DNA of 64,000 nt from Alphaproteobacteria bacterium (GTDB lineage Bacteria; Pseudomonadota; Alphaproteobacteria; Acetobacterales; Acetobacteraceae), in assembly GCA_020850755.1 (NCBI GenBank), contig JADZEB010000009.1, forward strand, positions 1 to 64,000, read 5' to 3'. The translations under genes were made by a program, and so were the position numbers. Positions 54,767 to 63,277 of the stretch are shown one piece after another; the first letter of the stretch is position 1; each line of letters begins with the position of its first letter. A model generated the notes under the pieces. That model was not told where the DNA came from and did no database searches. It worked only from the letters and a program-made list of their open reading frames with translations.

Positions 54767-55570
54767 TCAACCCAGGCCCCGCTCGCGCTTGACGCGGTCC
54801 CAGGCGGCATTGATGCGCGCGACCTTGTCGGTGGCGCTTTTCACGAACTCCTCGGGCACGCCGCGCGCGGCCAGCGCGTCGGGGTGGTTCTCGCGCATGA
54901 GCTGGCGCCAGGCGAGCCGCACCTCCTCGTCCGAGGCCGAGCGGGCGATGCCGAGCGTCTCGTAGGGGTCGGGCTCGTCCGGGAGCGGGCGCGCGGCCGC
55001 GCTCTGGCCGAAGCCGGGCTGGCCGCGCACGGCGCGGTCCCAGGCGGCGGGTGAGAGGGCGAAGGCGCGATAGACCTCGCGCAGCATGGCAAGCTCGCCC
55101 ACCGTCACCGGCCCGTCGGCCTTGGCGATGAAGAACAGGGCGGCGAGCACATCCTCGAGCATGCCCTTGTTGTCGGCGAACACCTCGCCGAGCTTGGCGG
55201 CGTAGGGCTCGAAGCCCCTGGCGTCGGCGCGCGCCTGGTCGTAGAGGGCGGCGACATCGCGCAGGCCCTCGGGCGGGACGCGGAAAAGCTGCTTGAAGGC
55301 GTCGATCTCGACCCGCTTCACCGGCCCGTCGCTTTTCGCCAGCTTGGCCGAGAGCACGACCACGCCGATTGCGAACACGGTCTCGCGCTGGCCGAGATAG
55401 GCGGCCATGTCGATCGGTGTCATGCCGCCCGGAAGGGGCGAGCCCATGCCGAGCGCGCCCGCGCCCTTCTGGTCGGCGACATGGCCGAGCACGGCGCCGA
55501 TGGCCGCGCCGACGGGGCCGCCGCTCAGGAAGCCGGTCAGTCCGCCGATCAGCTTGCCCCAGATGTTCAC
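54767..55570 (-). CDS. TerB- and J-domain protein (DjlA-like)
   Basis: The 267-residue protein has a short Gly-rich N-terminal segment with a possible membrane-associated stretch (KLIGGLTGFLSGGPVGAAIGAVLGHV), as in DjlA. A TerB-like helical domain follows (about 80-190: FAIGVVVLSAKLAKSDGPVKRVEIDAFKQLF and FFIAKADGPVTVGELAMLREVY), then a C-terminal J domain (YETLGIARSASDEEVRLAWRQLMRENHPD). The HPD motif that activates DnaK is present. I place the start at GTG 55570 (protein MNIWGKL), because upstream residues look like readthrough. It probably forms an operon with ampD, which begins 40 nt downstream. Confidence 0.85.
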   Translation of the reverse strand: MNIWGKLIGGLTGFLSGGPVGAAIGAVLGHVADQKGAGALGMGSPLPGGMTPIDMAAYLGQRETVFAIGVVVLSAKLAKSDGPVKRVEIDAFKQLFRVPPEGLRDVAALYDQARADARGFEPYAAKLGEVFADNKGMLEDVLAALFFIAKADGPVTVGELAMLREVYRAFALSPAAWDRAVRGQPGFGQSAAARPLPDEPDPYETLGIARSASDEEVRLAWRQLMRENHPDALAARGVPEEFVKSATDKVARINAAWDRVKRERGLG

Positions 55571-55885
55571 CCGCGCATCCCGCCACCGCTGTCCGGTCGC
55601 CGCCCGGAGCGGGCCGCAATGCCGCGCCCGCCGCCGGAGCTTGCCGGCTAGCACCTAGCACGCGCCTTCGCGGCCGGCCAAGCAGGGCCGAGGGGCGGGC
55701 CGGCGCGCCAGGTGCGGGCGGCAGGTCGGGCGGCGTGGCTCGGGCGCGGCGGGTGATGCGCGCAGGTGATACGCGGCGGGAGATGCGCCGCGGCGCGCAA
55801 TGCCGTAGAAGGGCGGGCCGCGCCCCGCCTCCGCCGGGGCGGGCCGGCAACCCGCTTCCCACGCATCGCGCCAAGGCCCCCGAGA
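55571..55885. other. Divergent intergenic region before the oxoprolinase gene
   Basis: This 315-nt region lies between the divergent TerB/DnaJ and 5-oxoprolinase-type genes. It is uniformly GC-rich. I find no convincing promoter, operator or gene, only a short GCTAGCAC/CTAGCAC direct repeat near 55650. Both promoters should lie here. Confidence 0.5.
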
Positions 55886-58800
55886 ATGACCGTCGCCGCC
55901 CCGACCCCAGGCCCGAGTGGATTGCCGCCTGGCAGCCAGCCCGGCTGGCAGTTCTGGATCGATCGCGGCGGCACCTTCACCGATGTGGTCGCGCGCACTC
56001 CTGATGGCCGGCTGCTCGCGCACAAGCTCCTGTCCGAGAACCCGGAGCGCTATCGCGACGCCGCCGTGGCCGGCATCCGCGACCTGCTCGGCCTTGCCCC
56101 CGGCGCGCCGGTGCCGCCCGGGCTGGTCGAGGCGGTGAAGATGGGCACCACGGTCGCCACCAACGCGCTGTTGGAGCGCAAGGGCGAGCGCACGCTGCTG
56201 CTGGTCAATCGCGGTTTCGGCGACATATTGCGCATCGGCGACCAGACCAGGCCTCGCCTGTTCGAACTCGATGTCCGCCTGCCCGAGCTTCTCTATGAGC
56301 GCGTGGAGGAGATCGGCGGGCGCGTGACGGTGGAAGGCGAGGAGATCGAGCCCTTGGACGAGGCCGGCGCGCGCGCCGCACTGGCCAGGGCCCGGGAAGC
56401 CGGCATCGGCTCGGTCGCGATCGTGCTGATGCATGCCTGGAAATGGCCCGCCCACGAGGCCCGCCTGGCCGAGCTTGCCCGCGCGGCCGGCTTCGCGCAG
56501 GTGAGCGCGAGCCACCAGGTCTCGCCGGTGATCAAGCTCGTCTCGCGCGGCGACACGACGGTGGTGGACGCCTATCTCTCGCCGATCCTGCGCCGCTATG
56601 TCGATCGCGTCGCGGCCGAGCTGCCGGGCGTGCGGCTGATGTTCATGCAGTCGAACGGCGGGCTGGCCGATGCCGGCGCCTTTCAGGGCAAGGATGCGAT
56701 CCTGTCGGGGCCGGCGGGCGGCATCGTCGGTGCCGCGCGCACCGCCGGCATGGGCGGCTTCGCGCGCATCATCGGCTTCGACATGGGCGGCACCTCGACC
56801 GATGTCGCGCTCTATGCCGGCGCCTTCGAGCGCCAGTACGAGACGCTGGTCGCGGGCGTGCGCATGCGCGCGCCGATGATGGCGATCAACACGGTGGCCG
56901 CCGGCGGCGGCTCGATCCTGCACTTCGACGGCGCGCGCTATCGCGTCGGGCCGGACAGCGCGGGCGCGGTGCCGGGGCCGGCCTGCTACCGCCGCGGCGG
57001 GCCGCTCTGCGTCACCGACGCGAACGTGATGGTGGGCAAGATCCAGCCGCGCTTCTTCCCGGCGATCTTCGGCCCCGATGGCGATGCGCCGCTCGATGCC
57101 GCGATCGTGGCCGGGAAGTTTGCGGCACTCGCCGCCGAGATCGGGCAGGCGGGCGGCACCGCGCCGCCCGATCCGCGCGCGGTGGCGGAAGGCTTCCTGC
57201 GCATCGCGGTGGCCAACATGGCGAACGCGATCAAGCAGGTGAGCGTGCAGAAGGGCCACGACGTGACCGCCTACACGCTGCAATGCTTCGGCGGCGCGGG
57301 CGGGCAGCATGCCTGCCTGGTGGCCGACGAGCTTGGCATGCAGAGCGTTTTCATCCACCCGCTCGCGGGCGTGCTCTCGGCCTATGGCATGGGATTGGCC
57401 GACCAGACGCTGATGCGCGAGGCAGCGGTGGAGCAGCCCTTCGCGGCCGCGCTCCTGCCCGATCTCGCCCGGCGGCTCGATGCGCTGGCCGCGCGCGGAC
57501 GCGAGGCCCTGCTGGCGCAAGGCGCCGATCCCGCGCGCATCGCCGACAAGCGGCTCCTGCATCTGCGCTATGCCGGCACGGACACGGCGCTGGTGGTGCC
57601 CTTCGGCGCCGAGGCCGATATCGTCGCCGCCTTCACCGCCGCCCATCGCGCGCGCTTCGGCTTCGCAACACCCGAGCGCGGCCTGATGGTCGAGGCGGTG
57701 GCGGTGGAAGTGACCGCCGCCGGCGAGAGCGTGGCCGAGCCGCCCTTGACCGCGCGCGCACCGGCCGACGGACCGCTCGCCCCGCTCGCCACCGTCGCGC
57801 TCTACACCGGCGGGCAGGAGGTGGCCGCGCCCGCCTATGATCGCGCAGCCTTGCGCGCCGGCGATGCGATCGACGGCCCGGCGCTGATCATCGAGGCCAA
57901 CGCCACCACCGTGATCGAGCCCGGCTGGCGCGCGGAAGCGACACCGCGCAACCATCTCGTGCTGCGCCGCGTGGTGCCGCGGCCCGCGCGCATCGCCATC
58001 GGCACCGAGCAGGGCGGCGGCGCCGATCCGGTGATGCTGGAGCTGTTCAACAACCTGTTCATGTCGATCGCCGAGCAGACCGGCACCGTGCTCCAGAACA
58101 CCAGCCAGAGCGTGAACATCAAGGAGCGGCTGGATTTCTCCTGCGCGCTGTTCGACGGCGAGGGCAACCTGATCGCCAACGCCCCGCACATCCCGGTCCA
58201 TCTCGGCGCGATGGGCGAGAGCGTGAAAACCGTCGTGCGCACGCGCGGGGCCAACCTGCGGCCGGGCGATGTGGTGGCGCTCAACAACCCCTACAATGGC
58301 GGCACGCACCTGCCCGACATCACCGTGATCACGCCGGTGTTCGATCAGGCCGGGCGCGGGATCCTGTTCTTCGTGGGCTCGCGCGGCCACCATGCCGATG
58401 TCGGCGGCATCACGCCCGGCTCGATGCCGCCGCTCTCGCGCACGCTCGAGGAGGAGGGCGTGCTGATCGACGATTTCCTGCTGGTCGAGCAGGGCCGCTT
58501 CCGCGAGGCCGAGCTGCGCGCGCTTCTTACCGGCGCGCGCCATCCGGCGCGCAGCCCGGACGTGAACGTGGCCGACATCAAGGCGCAGATCGCGGCGAAC
58601 GAGAAGGGCGTGCAGGAACTGCATCGCATGGTGGCCGAGTTCGGCCTGCCCACCGTGCGCCGCTACATGGGCCATGTGCAGGACAATGCCGAGGAGAGCG
58701 TGCGCCGCGTCATCGGCCGGCTCAAGGATGGCAGCTTCGTCTATCGCATGGACAATGGCGATCCCCTGTGCGTGGCCATGCGCATCGACCATGCGCGGCG

Positions 58801-59569
58801 CGAGATCGAGATCGATTTCACCGGCACGGCGGCGCAGAGGAACGACAATTTCAACGGGCCGCCGGCCATCACCCGGGCGGCGGTGCTCTATGTGTTCCGT
58901 TGCCTGGTCGGCACCGACATCCCGCTCAACGATGGCTGCCTCAAGCCGATCCGCATCATCGTGCCGGAGGAGTGTTTCCTGCGCCCGAAGCCGCCGGCGG
59001 CGGTGGTGGCCGGCAATGTCGAGGTGAGCCAGGCCATCACCAACGCGCTGTTCGGCGCGATCGGCGCCATCGCCTCGGCCCAGGCCACCTGCAACAACTT
59101 CACCTTCGGCAATGCCCGCTACCAGTATTACGAGACGATCTGCGGCGGCATGGGCGCGGGCCCCGGCTTCGATGGCGCCTCGGCGGTGCAGACGCACATG
59201 ACCAACACGCGCATGACCGACCCCGAGGTGCTGGAGCTGCGCTACCCCGTGCTGCTCGAGGAGTTCTCGATCCGGCGCGGCTCGGGCGGGGCGGGGCGCT
59301 GGCGCGGCGGCGACGGCATCCGCCGGTGCATCCGCTTCCGCGAGGCGATGACGGCCGTGATCCTGGCCTCGCGCCGCACGGTGGCCCCCTTCGGCGTCGG
59401 CGGCGGGGCGTCGGGCGAGCGCGGGCGCAACTGGGTCGAGCGCAGGGACGGGCGGATCGAGACGCTGGGCGATACCGGCCAGGCCGAGCTCGCGCCGGGC
59501 GAGCTGTTCGTGATCGAGACGCCGGGCGGCGGCGGCTATGGCGCGCCGGCAGGAAAGGGGGGCGGGTAG
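55886..59569 (+). CDS. Hydantoinase/oxoprolinase family protein (5-oxoprolinase type)
   Basis: The 1,227-residue protein fuses both halves of the HyuA/HyuB family, the layout of ATP-dependent 5-oxoprolinase, which opens 5-oxo-L-proline to glutamate. The N-terminal half has [70 protein letters not shown] and [10 protein letters not shown]. The C-terminal hydantoinase B half starts near residue 710 ([47 protein letters not shown]). It contains [43 protein letters not shown] and ends near [11 protein letters not shown] 55886 is chosen, as the earlier frame is Arg-rich. Hydantoins or related lactams are possible alternative substrates. Confidence 0.88.
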   Translation: MTVAAPTPGPSGLPPGSQPGWQFWIDRGGTFTDVVARTPDGRLLAHKLLSENPERYRDAAVAGIRDLLGLAPGAPVPPGLVEAVKMGTTVATNALLERKGERTLLLVNRGFGDILRIGDQTRPRLFELDVRLPELLYERVEEIGGRVTVEGEEIEPLDEAGARAALARAREAGIGSVAIVLMHAWKWPAHEARLAELARAAGFAQVSASHQVSPVIKLVSRGDTTVVDAYLSPILRRYVDRVAAELPGVRLMFMQSNGGLADAGAFQGKDAILSGPAGGIVGAARTAGMGGFARIIGFDMGGTSTDVALYAGAFERQYETLVAGVRMRAPMMAINTVAAGGGSILHFDGARYRVGPDSAGAVPGPACYRRGGPLCVTDANVMVGKIQPRFFPAIFGPDGDAPLDAAIVAGKFAALAAEIGQAGGTAPPDPRAVAEGFLRIAVANMANAIKQVSVQKGHDVTAYTLQCFGGAGGQHACLVADELGMQSVFIHPLAGVLSAYGMGLADQTLMREAAVEQPFAAALLPDLARRLDALAARGREALLAQGADPARIADKRLLHLRYAGTDTALVVPFGAEADIVAAFTAAHRARFGFATPERGLMVEAVAVEVTAAGESVAEPPLTARAPADGPLAPLATVALYTGGQEVAAPAYDRAALRAGDAIDGPALIIEANATTVIEPGWRAEATPRNHLVLRRVVPRPARIAIGTEQGGGADPVMLELFNNLFMSIAEQTGTVLQNTSQSVNIKERLDFSCALFDGEGNLIANAPHIPVHLGAMGESVKTVVRTRGANLRPGDVVALNNPYNGGTHLPDITVITPVFDQAGRGILFFVGSRGHHADVGGITPGSMPPLSRTLEEEGVLIDDFLLVEQGRFREAELRALLTGARHPARSPDVNVADIKAQIAANEKGVQELHRMVAEFGLPTVRRYMGHVQDNAEESVRRVIGRLKDGSFVYRMDNGDPLCVAMRIDHARREIEIDFTGTAAQRNDNFNGPPAITRAAVLYVFRCLVGTDIPLNDGCLKPIRIIVPEECFLRPKPPAAVVAGNVEVSQAITNALFGAIGAIASAQATCNNFTFGNARYQYYETICGGMGAGPGFDGASAVQTHMTNTRMTDPEVLELRYPVLLEEFSIRRGSGGAGRWRGGDGIRRCIRFREAMTAVILASRRTVAPFGVGGGASGERGRNWVERRDGRIETLGDTGQAELAPGELFVIETPGGGGYGAPAGKGGG

Positions 59570-59603
59570 CCGGAACGGCGCGATGATCGGGCCGGGAACC
59601 CAA

Positions 59604-59623
59604 AGCATATGACAGCATATGAT
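59604..59623. repeat. Tandem AGCATATGAY repeat
   Basis: AGCATATGAC (59604-59613) is immediately followed by AGCATATGAT. Each copy contains the palindrome CATATG, at a 10-bp spacing. It is the only AT-rich spot between the oxoprolinase gene and the first EamA gene, about 35 nt before the latter. It could be an operator or promoter element; unproven. Confidence 0.5.
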
Positions 59624-59655
59624 GCAGGCCAGGGGCGGGCCGCAGGTGGGGCGGC

Positions 59656-60654
59656 ATGAGCGCGCCGCCCGCGCCCGCGGCGCCGTCCGCGCCGCCCGAT
59701 GCCGCGTCGGCTGCCGCGTCGGCCGCCGCGCCCTCGCACATGGGCGGTACCTTCGACCGCCCGCTTGCGGGCATCGGCTACGCGGTCCTGAGCGTGTTCG
59801 CCTTCTCGGTGCTCGATGTGCTGGCCAAGGCGGCGGTGGCGCTGCTGCCCACCTTCCAGATCCTGGCCATCCGCAGCGTCATGGTGCTGGTGGCGATTGC
59901 CCCGGTGATCCGCTATCTCGGCGGCTGGCGCGCGATCCGCACGCGCCAGCCCTGGGTGCATGCGACGCGGGGCCTGTGCAGCATCGGCGCGCTCTGGACC
60001 TTCTTCGAGGCGCTGCGCCTCCTGCCGCTGGCCACCGTGATCGCGCTCAGCTTCTCCGGCCCCTTGTGGATGACGGCGCTGTCCGTGCCGCTGCTCGGCG
60101 AGCATGTCGGCATCCATCGCTGGGCGGCGGTGGCGGTGGGCTTCGCCGGTGTGGCGGTGATCATGGGCCCCGAGGCGCTGGGGGGCGCGATCTCGTGGGG
60201 GGCGTGGCTGACGGTCGCCTCCTCGCTGTTCTTCGCGCTCTCGAACCTGCTCGTGCGCCGGCTGGTGCGCACCGATGGCGACCTGGCGATGGTGTTCTAC
60301 CAGAACCTCGCCCAGCTCCTGGCGGGCAGCATCGGCTCGCTGTTCGAGTGGCAGCCGGTGAGCGGGGTTGCGCTTGGCATCGTCGCCGGCACGGCCGGGG
60401 CGCTGATCGCCGGGCAGGTGCTGGCCGCGCGCGCGCTGCGCCGCGCCCCGGTGGGCGCGGTCGCGCCCTTCCATTACACCGCGCTGGTCTGGGCGGCCCT
60501 GTTCGGATGGCTGATCTGGAACGAATGGCCCGAGGACAATGTCTGGCTCGGCACCGGCATCGTTGTCGCTGCGGGCCTCTACGTCGCCTGGCGCGAGCGC
60601 CTGGCGATCCGCCGCCGCCGCGCCGCGGCGCGCGCGGCCGAGCCCGCACCATGA
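59656..60654 (+). CDS. EamA/DMT superfamily permease, first of a pair
   Basis: The 332-residue protein has a 35-residue Ala/Pro-rich lead, then ten hydrophobic helices arranged as two EamA repeats. Typical features are TRGLCSIGALWTFFEALRLLPLATVIALSFSGPLWMTALSVPLLGEHVGIHRWAAVAVGFAGVAVIMGP in the first repeat and APVGAVAPFHYTALVWAALFGWLIWNEWPEDNVWLGTGIVVAAGLYVAWRER in the second. Such transporters export or import metabolites. It overlaps its paralogue by ATGA, and both follow the 5-oxoprolinase-type gene, so a shared pathway is plausible. The substrate is unknown. Confidence 0.88.
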   Translation: MSAPPAPAAPSAPPDAASAAASAAAPSHMGGTFDRPLAGIGYAVLSVFAFSVLDVLAKAAVALLPTFQILAIRSVMVLVAIAPVIRYLGGWRAIRTRQPWVHATRGLCSIGALWTFFEALRLLPLATVIALSFSGPLWMTALSVPLLGEHVGIHRWAAVAVGFAGVAVIMGPEALGGAISWGAWLTVASSLFFALSNLLVRRLVRTDGDLAMVFYQNLAQLLAGSIGSLFEWQPVSGVALGIVAGTAGALIAGQVLAARALRRAPVGAVAPFHYTALVWAALFGWLIWNEWPEDNVWLGTGIVVAAGLYVAWRERLAIRRRRAAARAAEPAP

Positions 60655-61589
60655 CCGCGCCCGCACCCGCGCCCGCGCCTGCCGCCCGCTCGGGCTTCGG
60701 TCCCGACCGGCCGCTTGCCGGCATCGCCTTCATGCTCGGCGGCACCGCCTGCGGCTCGGTTATGGACGCGGTGGCCAAGCACGCCGTCACGCTCGCCAGC
60801 ACCTGGCAGCTCGTCACGCTGCGCAGCCTGACCATCCTGGTCCTGCTCATGCCGATGCTGATGCAGGGGCGCGGGATCGAGCGGCTGCGCAGCCGCCAGC
60901 CCGGCGCGCACCTGGCGCGCGGCATCTCGGCCGTTCTCGGCATCTGGTGGGTCCTCGAGGCGCTTGGCCACCTGCCGCTTGCCACCGTGATGGCGATCGT
61001 GTTCTCGACCCCGCTCTGGATCACCGCCTTCTCGGTGCCGATCCTCGGCGAACGGGTCGGGGTCCATCGCTGGGCGGCGGTGCTGGTGGGCTTCGGCGGC
61101 GTCGCGACGATCATGGGCCCCTCGGCCCTGAGCGGCGTTGCCGCCACCGCCTCCGGCGCCTTCCTGGCGCTGGCGAGCGCGATCTCCTTCGCCTTCGGCA
61201 TGACGCTGATGCGCCGGCTGGCGCGCACCGACACCGACACGGCGATCCTGTTCTACCAGAACCTGGTCTCGCTGATCGGCGCGGGGGGCGTGGCGCTGTC
61301 CGGCTGGCAGCCCCTGCCGGCCGAGGGCTGGGGCATGGGTATCCTGCTCGGCGTGCTGCTGATCATCGTGCAGTTCTTCGTCGTGCGCGCCTTCCGCTAC
61401 GCGCCCGCCGGCACGGTGGCGCCGTTTCAGTATACCGGCCTGATCTGGGCGGCGCTGTGGGGCTGGCTGTTCTGGGACGAGTGGCCGGGCGCCAATGTGT
61501 GGCTGGGCGCGGCGCTGGTGGTGGCGGCGGGACTCTATGTCGCCTGGCGCGAGCGGCTGCGTGCGCTGGAGAAGCCGCCCGCAGGCTAG
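60651..61589 (+). CDS. EamA/DMT superfamily permease, second of a pair
   Basis: This 312-residue paralogue of the preceding gene matches it segment by segment: ARGISAVLGIWWVLEALGHLPLATVMAIVFSTPLWITAFSVPILGERVGVHRWAAVLVGFGG, and APAGTVAPFQYTGLIWAALWGWLFWDEWPGANVWLGAALVVAAGLYVAWRER near the end. It has ten predicted helices. The ATG overlaps the TGA of the first copy, so the pair arose by tandem duplication and is translated together. EamA proteins can work as dimers, so a heterodimer is conceivable (inference). A 16-bp repeat follows its stop. Confidence 0.88.
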   Translation: MTAPAPAPAPAARSGFGPDRPLAGIAFMLGGTACGSVMDAVAKHAVTLASTWQLVTLRSLTILVLLMPMLMQGRGIERLRSRQPGAHLARGISAVLGIWWVLEALGHLPLATVMAIVFSTPLWITAFSVPILGERVGVHRWAAVLVGFGGVATIMGPSALSGVAATASGAFLALASAISFAFGMTLMRRLARTDTDTAILFYQNLVSLIGAGGVALSGWQPLPAEGWGMGILLGVLLIIVQFFVVRAFRYAPAGTVAPFQYTGLIWAALWGWLFWDEWPGANVWLGAALVVAAGLYVAWRERLRALEKPPAG

Positions 61590-61594
61590 GCCCA

Positions 61595-61658
61595 TGCGCG
61601 CGATGGCCGGGGCGCGCGATGGCCGGGGCGCGCGATGGCCGGGGCGCGCGATGGACGG
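61595..61658. repeat. 16-bp tandem repeat, four copies
   Basis: GGCGCGCGATGGCCGG repeats with period 16 from 61595 to 61658, the first and last copies differing by one base. It fills most of the space between the second EamA gene and the Ldh2-family gene. Its period equals that of the ettA repeat but the sequence differs. Confidence 0.85.
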
Positions 61659-61715
61659 GGCGCGGGGCGCGGGCTAGCGTCGGCGCCGAACCGCACCCGC
61701 ATCGGAAATCGCGCC

Positions 61716-62870
61716 ATGCCAGCCGCACCCGGTCCTGCCTCCGCAAGCCCCGCCGCCTCCTCGGGCCGGATACGTGTCCCGGCCGAGGCGGTGCGCCGGC
61801 AGATCGAGGCGATCCTGTCGGCCTGGGGCATGCGCGCGGACGGTGTCGCCGCCGCGGCCGAGGTGATGACCGAGACCGATCTGCGCGGCGTGGACAGCCA
61901 CGGCATCACCATGCTGCTGCGCTATGACGAGGCACGCCGGCTGGGCGCCTTCAAGTGGGCGCCGGACATTCGGGTGGAACAGGAAACGCCCGCCACCGCC
62001 CTGATCGACGCCGACCGCAGCCTCGGCCACGCCCCGGCCTTGCGCGCGATCGACCTGGCGATCGACAAGGCCCGGGCGCTTGGCGTGGGTGCGGTCGCGG
62101 TGCGCAACTCCGACCATTTCGGCGCGGCCGGCGCCTACGCGCTGCGGGCGGCGCGCCAGGGTCTGATCGGCATCGCCACCACCAATGCCAGCGTGCCCGC
62201 CGTGGTGCCGACGCGCAGCACGGTGCCGCTCTTCTCCACCAACCCGATCGCCTTCGCCGCGCCGGCGGCGACGCGCCGGCCCTTCGTGCTCGACATGGCC
62301 ACCTCCACCGTCGCGGTGGGCAAGGTCAATGTCGCCTGGCTCAACGACCGCCCGCTCCCGGCCGGCTGGGTGGTGGACGAGGCCGGCCGGCCGGTGACCG
62401 ACGCGGCGCTCGGGCGCGACTACATCTACAAGCGGCTCGAGGGCGGCCTTACCCCGCTCGGCGGGGCGGAGGAGACCGGCGGCTACAAGGGCTACGGGCT
62501 GTGCGCGATGGTGGAGATCCTGTCGGCGGTGCTGGCCGGCGCCACCGCCATGCCGCTGCATCCCGGCGGCACGCACACCAAGGCGCACCGCGATGTCGGC
62601 CATTTCTTCATCGCGCTCGATCCGGGCGCGTTCCGCCCGCGCGCCGCCTTCCTGGCCGAGATGGACGCCTTCATCGATGCCCTGCACAATGCGCCGGCCG
62701 CCGATCCGGCGCGGCCCGTGCTGGTGCCGGGCGACCCGGAATGGGCGCACTATGACGATCGCGCCGCGCTCGGCGTGCCCCTTCCGTTGAAGCTGGTCGA
62801 AGCCTTGCGCGAGCTTGCGCGCGCGGCGAATGCGCCATTCCTGTTGCCGCAGCCGCCCCGGATGGCGTGA
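61716..62870 (+). CDS. Ldh2 family (malate/L-lactate/ureidoglycolate-type) NAD(P)-dependent dehydrogenase
   Basis: The 384-residue protein belongs to the Ldh2/MDH2 oxidoreductases. Signatures are VMTETDLRGVDSHGITMLLRY (catalytic His in DSHG), VGAVAVRNSDHFGAAGAYALRAA, TTNASVPAVVPTRSTVPLFSTNPIAFAAPA and FVLDMATSTVAVGKV. The C-terminal part has TPLGGAEETGGYKGYGLCAMVEILSAVLAGA. The family reduces or oxidises 2-oxoacid/2-hydroxyacid pairs (malate, lactate, sulfolactate, ureidoglycolate, delta-1-piperideine-2-carboxylate); the substrate cannot be read from sequence. ATG 61716 is used because the upstream frame runs through the 16-bp repeat. It ends the plus-strand gene set begun by the oxoprolinase-type gene. 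Confidence 0.88.
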   Translation: MPAAPGPASASPAASSGRIRVPAEAVRRQIEAILSAWGMRADGVAAAAEVMTETDLRGVDSHGITMLLRYDEARRLGAFKWAPDIRVEQETPATALIDADRSLGHAPALRAIDLAIDKARALGVGAVAVRNSDHFGAAGAYALRAARQGLIGIATTNASVPAVVPTRSTVPLFSTNPIAFAAPAATRRPFVLDMATSTVAVGKVNVAWLNDRPLPAGWVVDEAGRPVTDAALGRDYIYKRLEGGLTPLGGAEETGGYKGYGLCAMVEILSAVLAGATAMPLHPGGTHTKAHRDVGHFFIALDPGAFRPRAAFLAEMDAFIDALHNAPAADPARPVLVPGDPEWAHYDDRAALGVPLPLKLVEALRELARAANAPFLLPQPPRMA

Positions 62871-62880
62871 CCCGGACCTG

Positions 62881-62928
62881 CCTAGCCGCCGGCCTAGCCG
62901 CCGGCCTAGCCGTCGGCTTAGCCGCCGG
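62881..62928. repeat. 12-bp tandem repeat carrying serial stop codons
   Basis: CCTAGCCGCCGG repeats four times (62881, 62893, 62905, 62917) with two substitutions. On the minus strand each copy contains a stop codon in the same frame: TAA ends the ribbon-helix-helix gene and is followed by three in-frame TAG codons. The last codons of the gene (Ala-Gly-Gly-stop) have evidently been multiplied. Confidence 0.85.
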
Positions 62929-63244
62929 CGTGGCCGTTGCCGCCATGCGCGCCGGCCTCAGGATGCGCGGTCCGCGCCGAGGTCAGGGCGAAAACGCGCA
63001 GCGCGCTGGCGAGCGACACCGGCGGCGCGCCGGGGGCGGAACGTTCGCCGTCGATCGAGGCGATCAGCGCCGCGAGGCTCTGGCCGCGTCCCTTGGCCAC
63101 TTCCTCGAGCACGGACCAGAATGCGCCCTCGAGCGCCACGCTGGTGCGGTGTCCGGCCAGCGAGATCGAGCGCTTGAGGAGGCTCGCATTGCGGCGGGAA
63201 GGCGACGGCGCGGCTGCCGTCTCGGCGATATGGGGCATGGTCAT
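62918..63244 (-). CDS. Ribbon-helix-helix domain protein
   Basis: The 108-residue protein has a 20-residue variable lead, then a ribbon-helix-helix domain of the RHH_4 type at about residues 22-70 (LLKRSISLAGHRTSVALEGAFWSVLEEVAKGRGQSLAALIASIDGER). A short C-terminal helix (SLASALRVFALTSA) and a Gly/His-rich end follow. RHH proteins bind DNA as dimers. In many alphaproteobacteria this gene follows fumC, as it does here with a 33-nt gap, so co-transcription is likely. Its target is unknown. Confidence 0.88.
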   Translation of the reverse strand: MTMPHIAETAAAPSPSRRNASLLKRSISLAGHRTSVALEGAFWSVLEEVAKGRGQSLAALIASIDGERSAPGAPPVSLASALRVFALTSARTAHPEAGAHGGNGHAGG

Positions 63245-63277
63245 CGGTATGGCCTCCTGCCATGGGGTTGCGTTTGG

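Noticed and set aside
61635-61715. Upstream start for the Ldh2 dehydrogenase within the 16-bp repeat
   Set aside because: It would translate the tandem repeat. ATG 61716 gives the normal family start.
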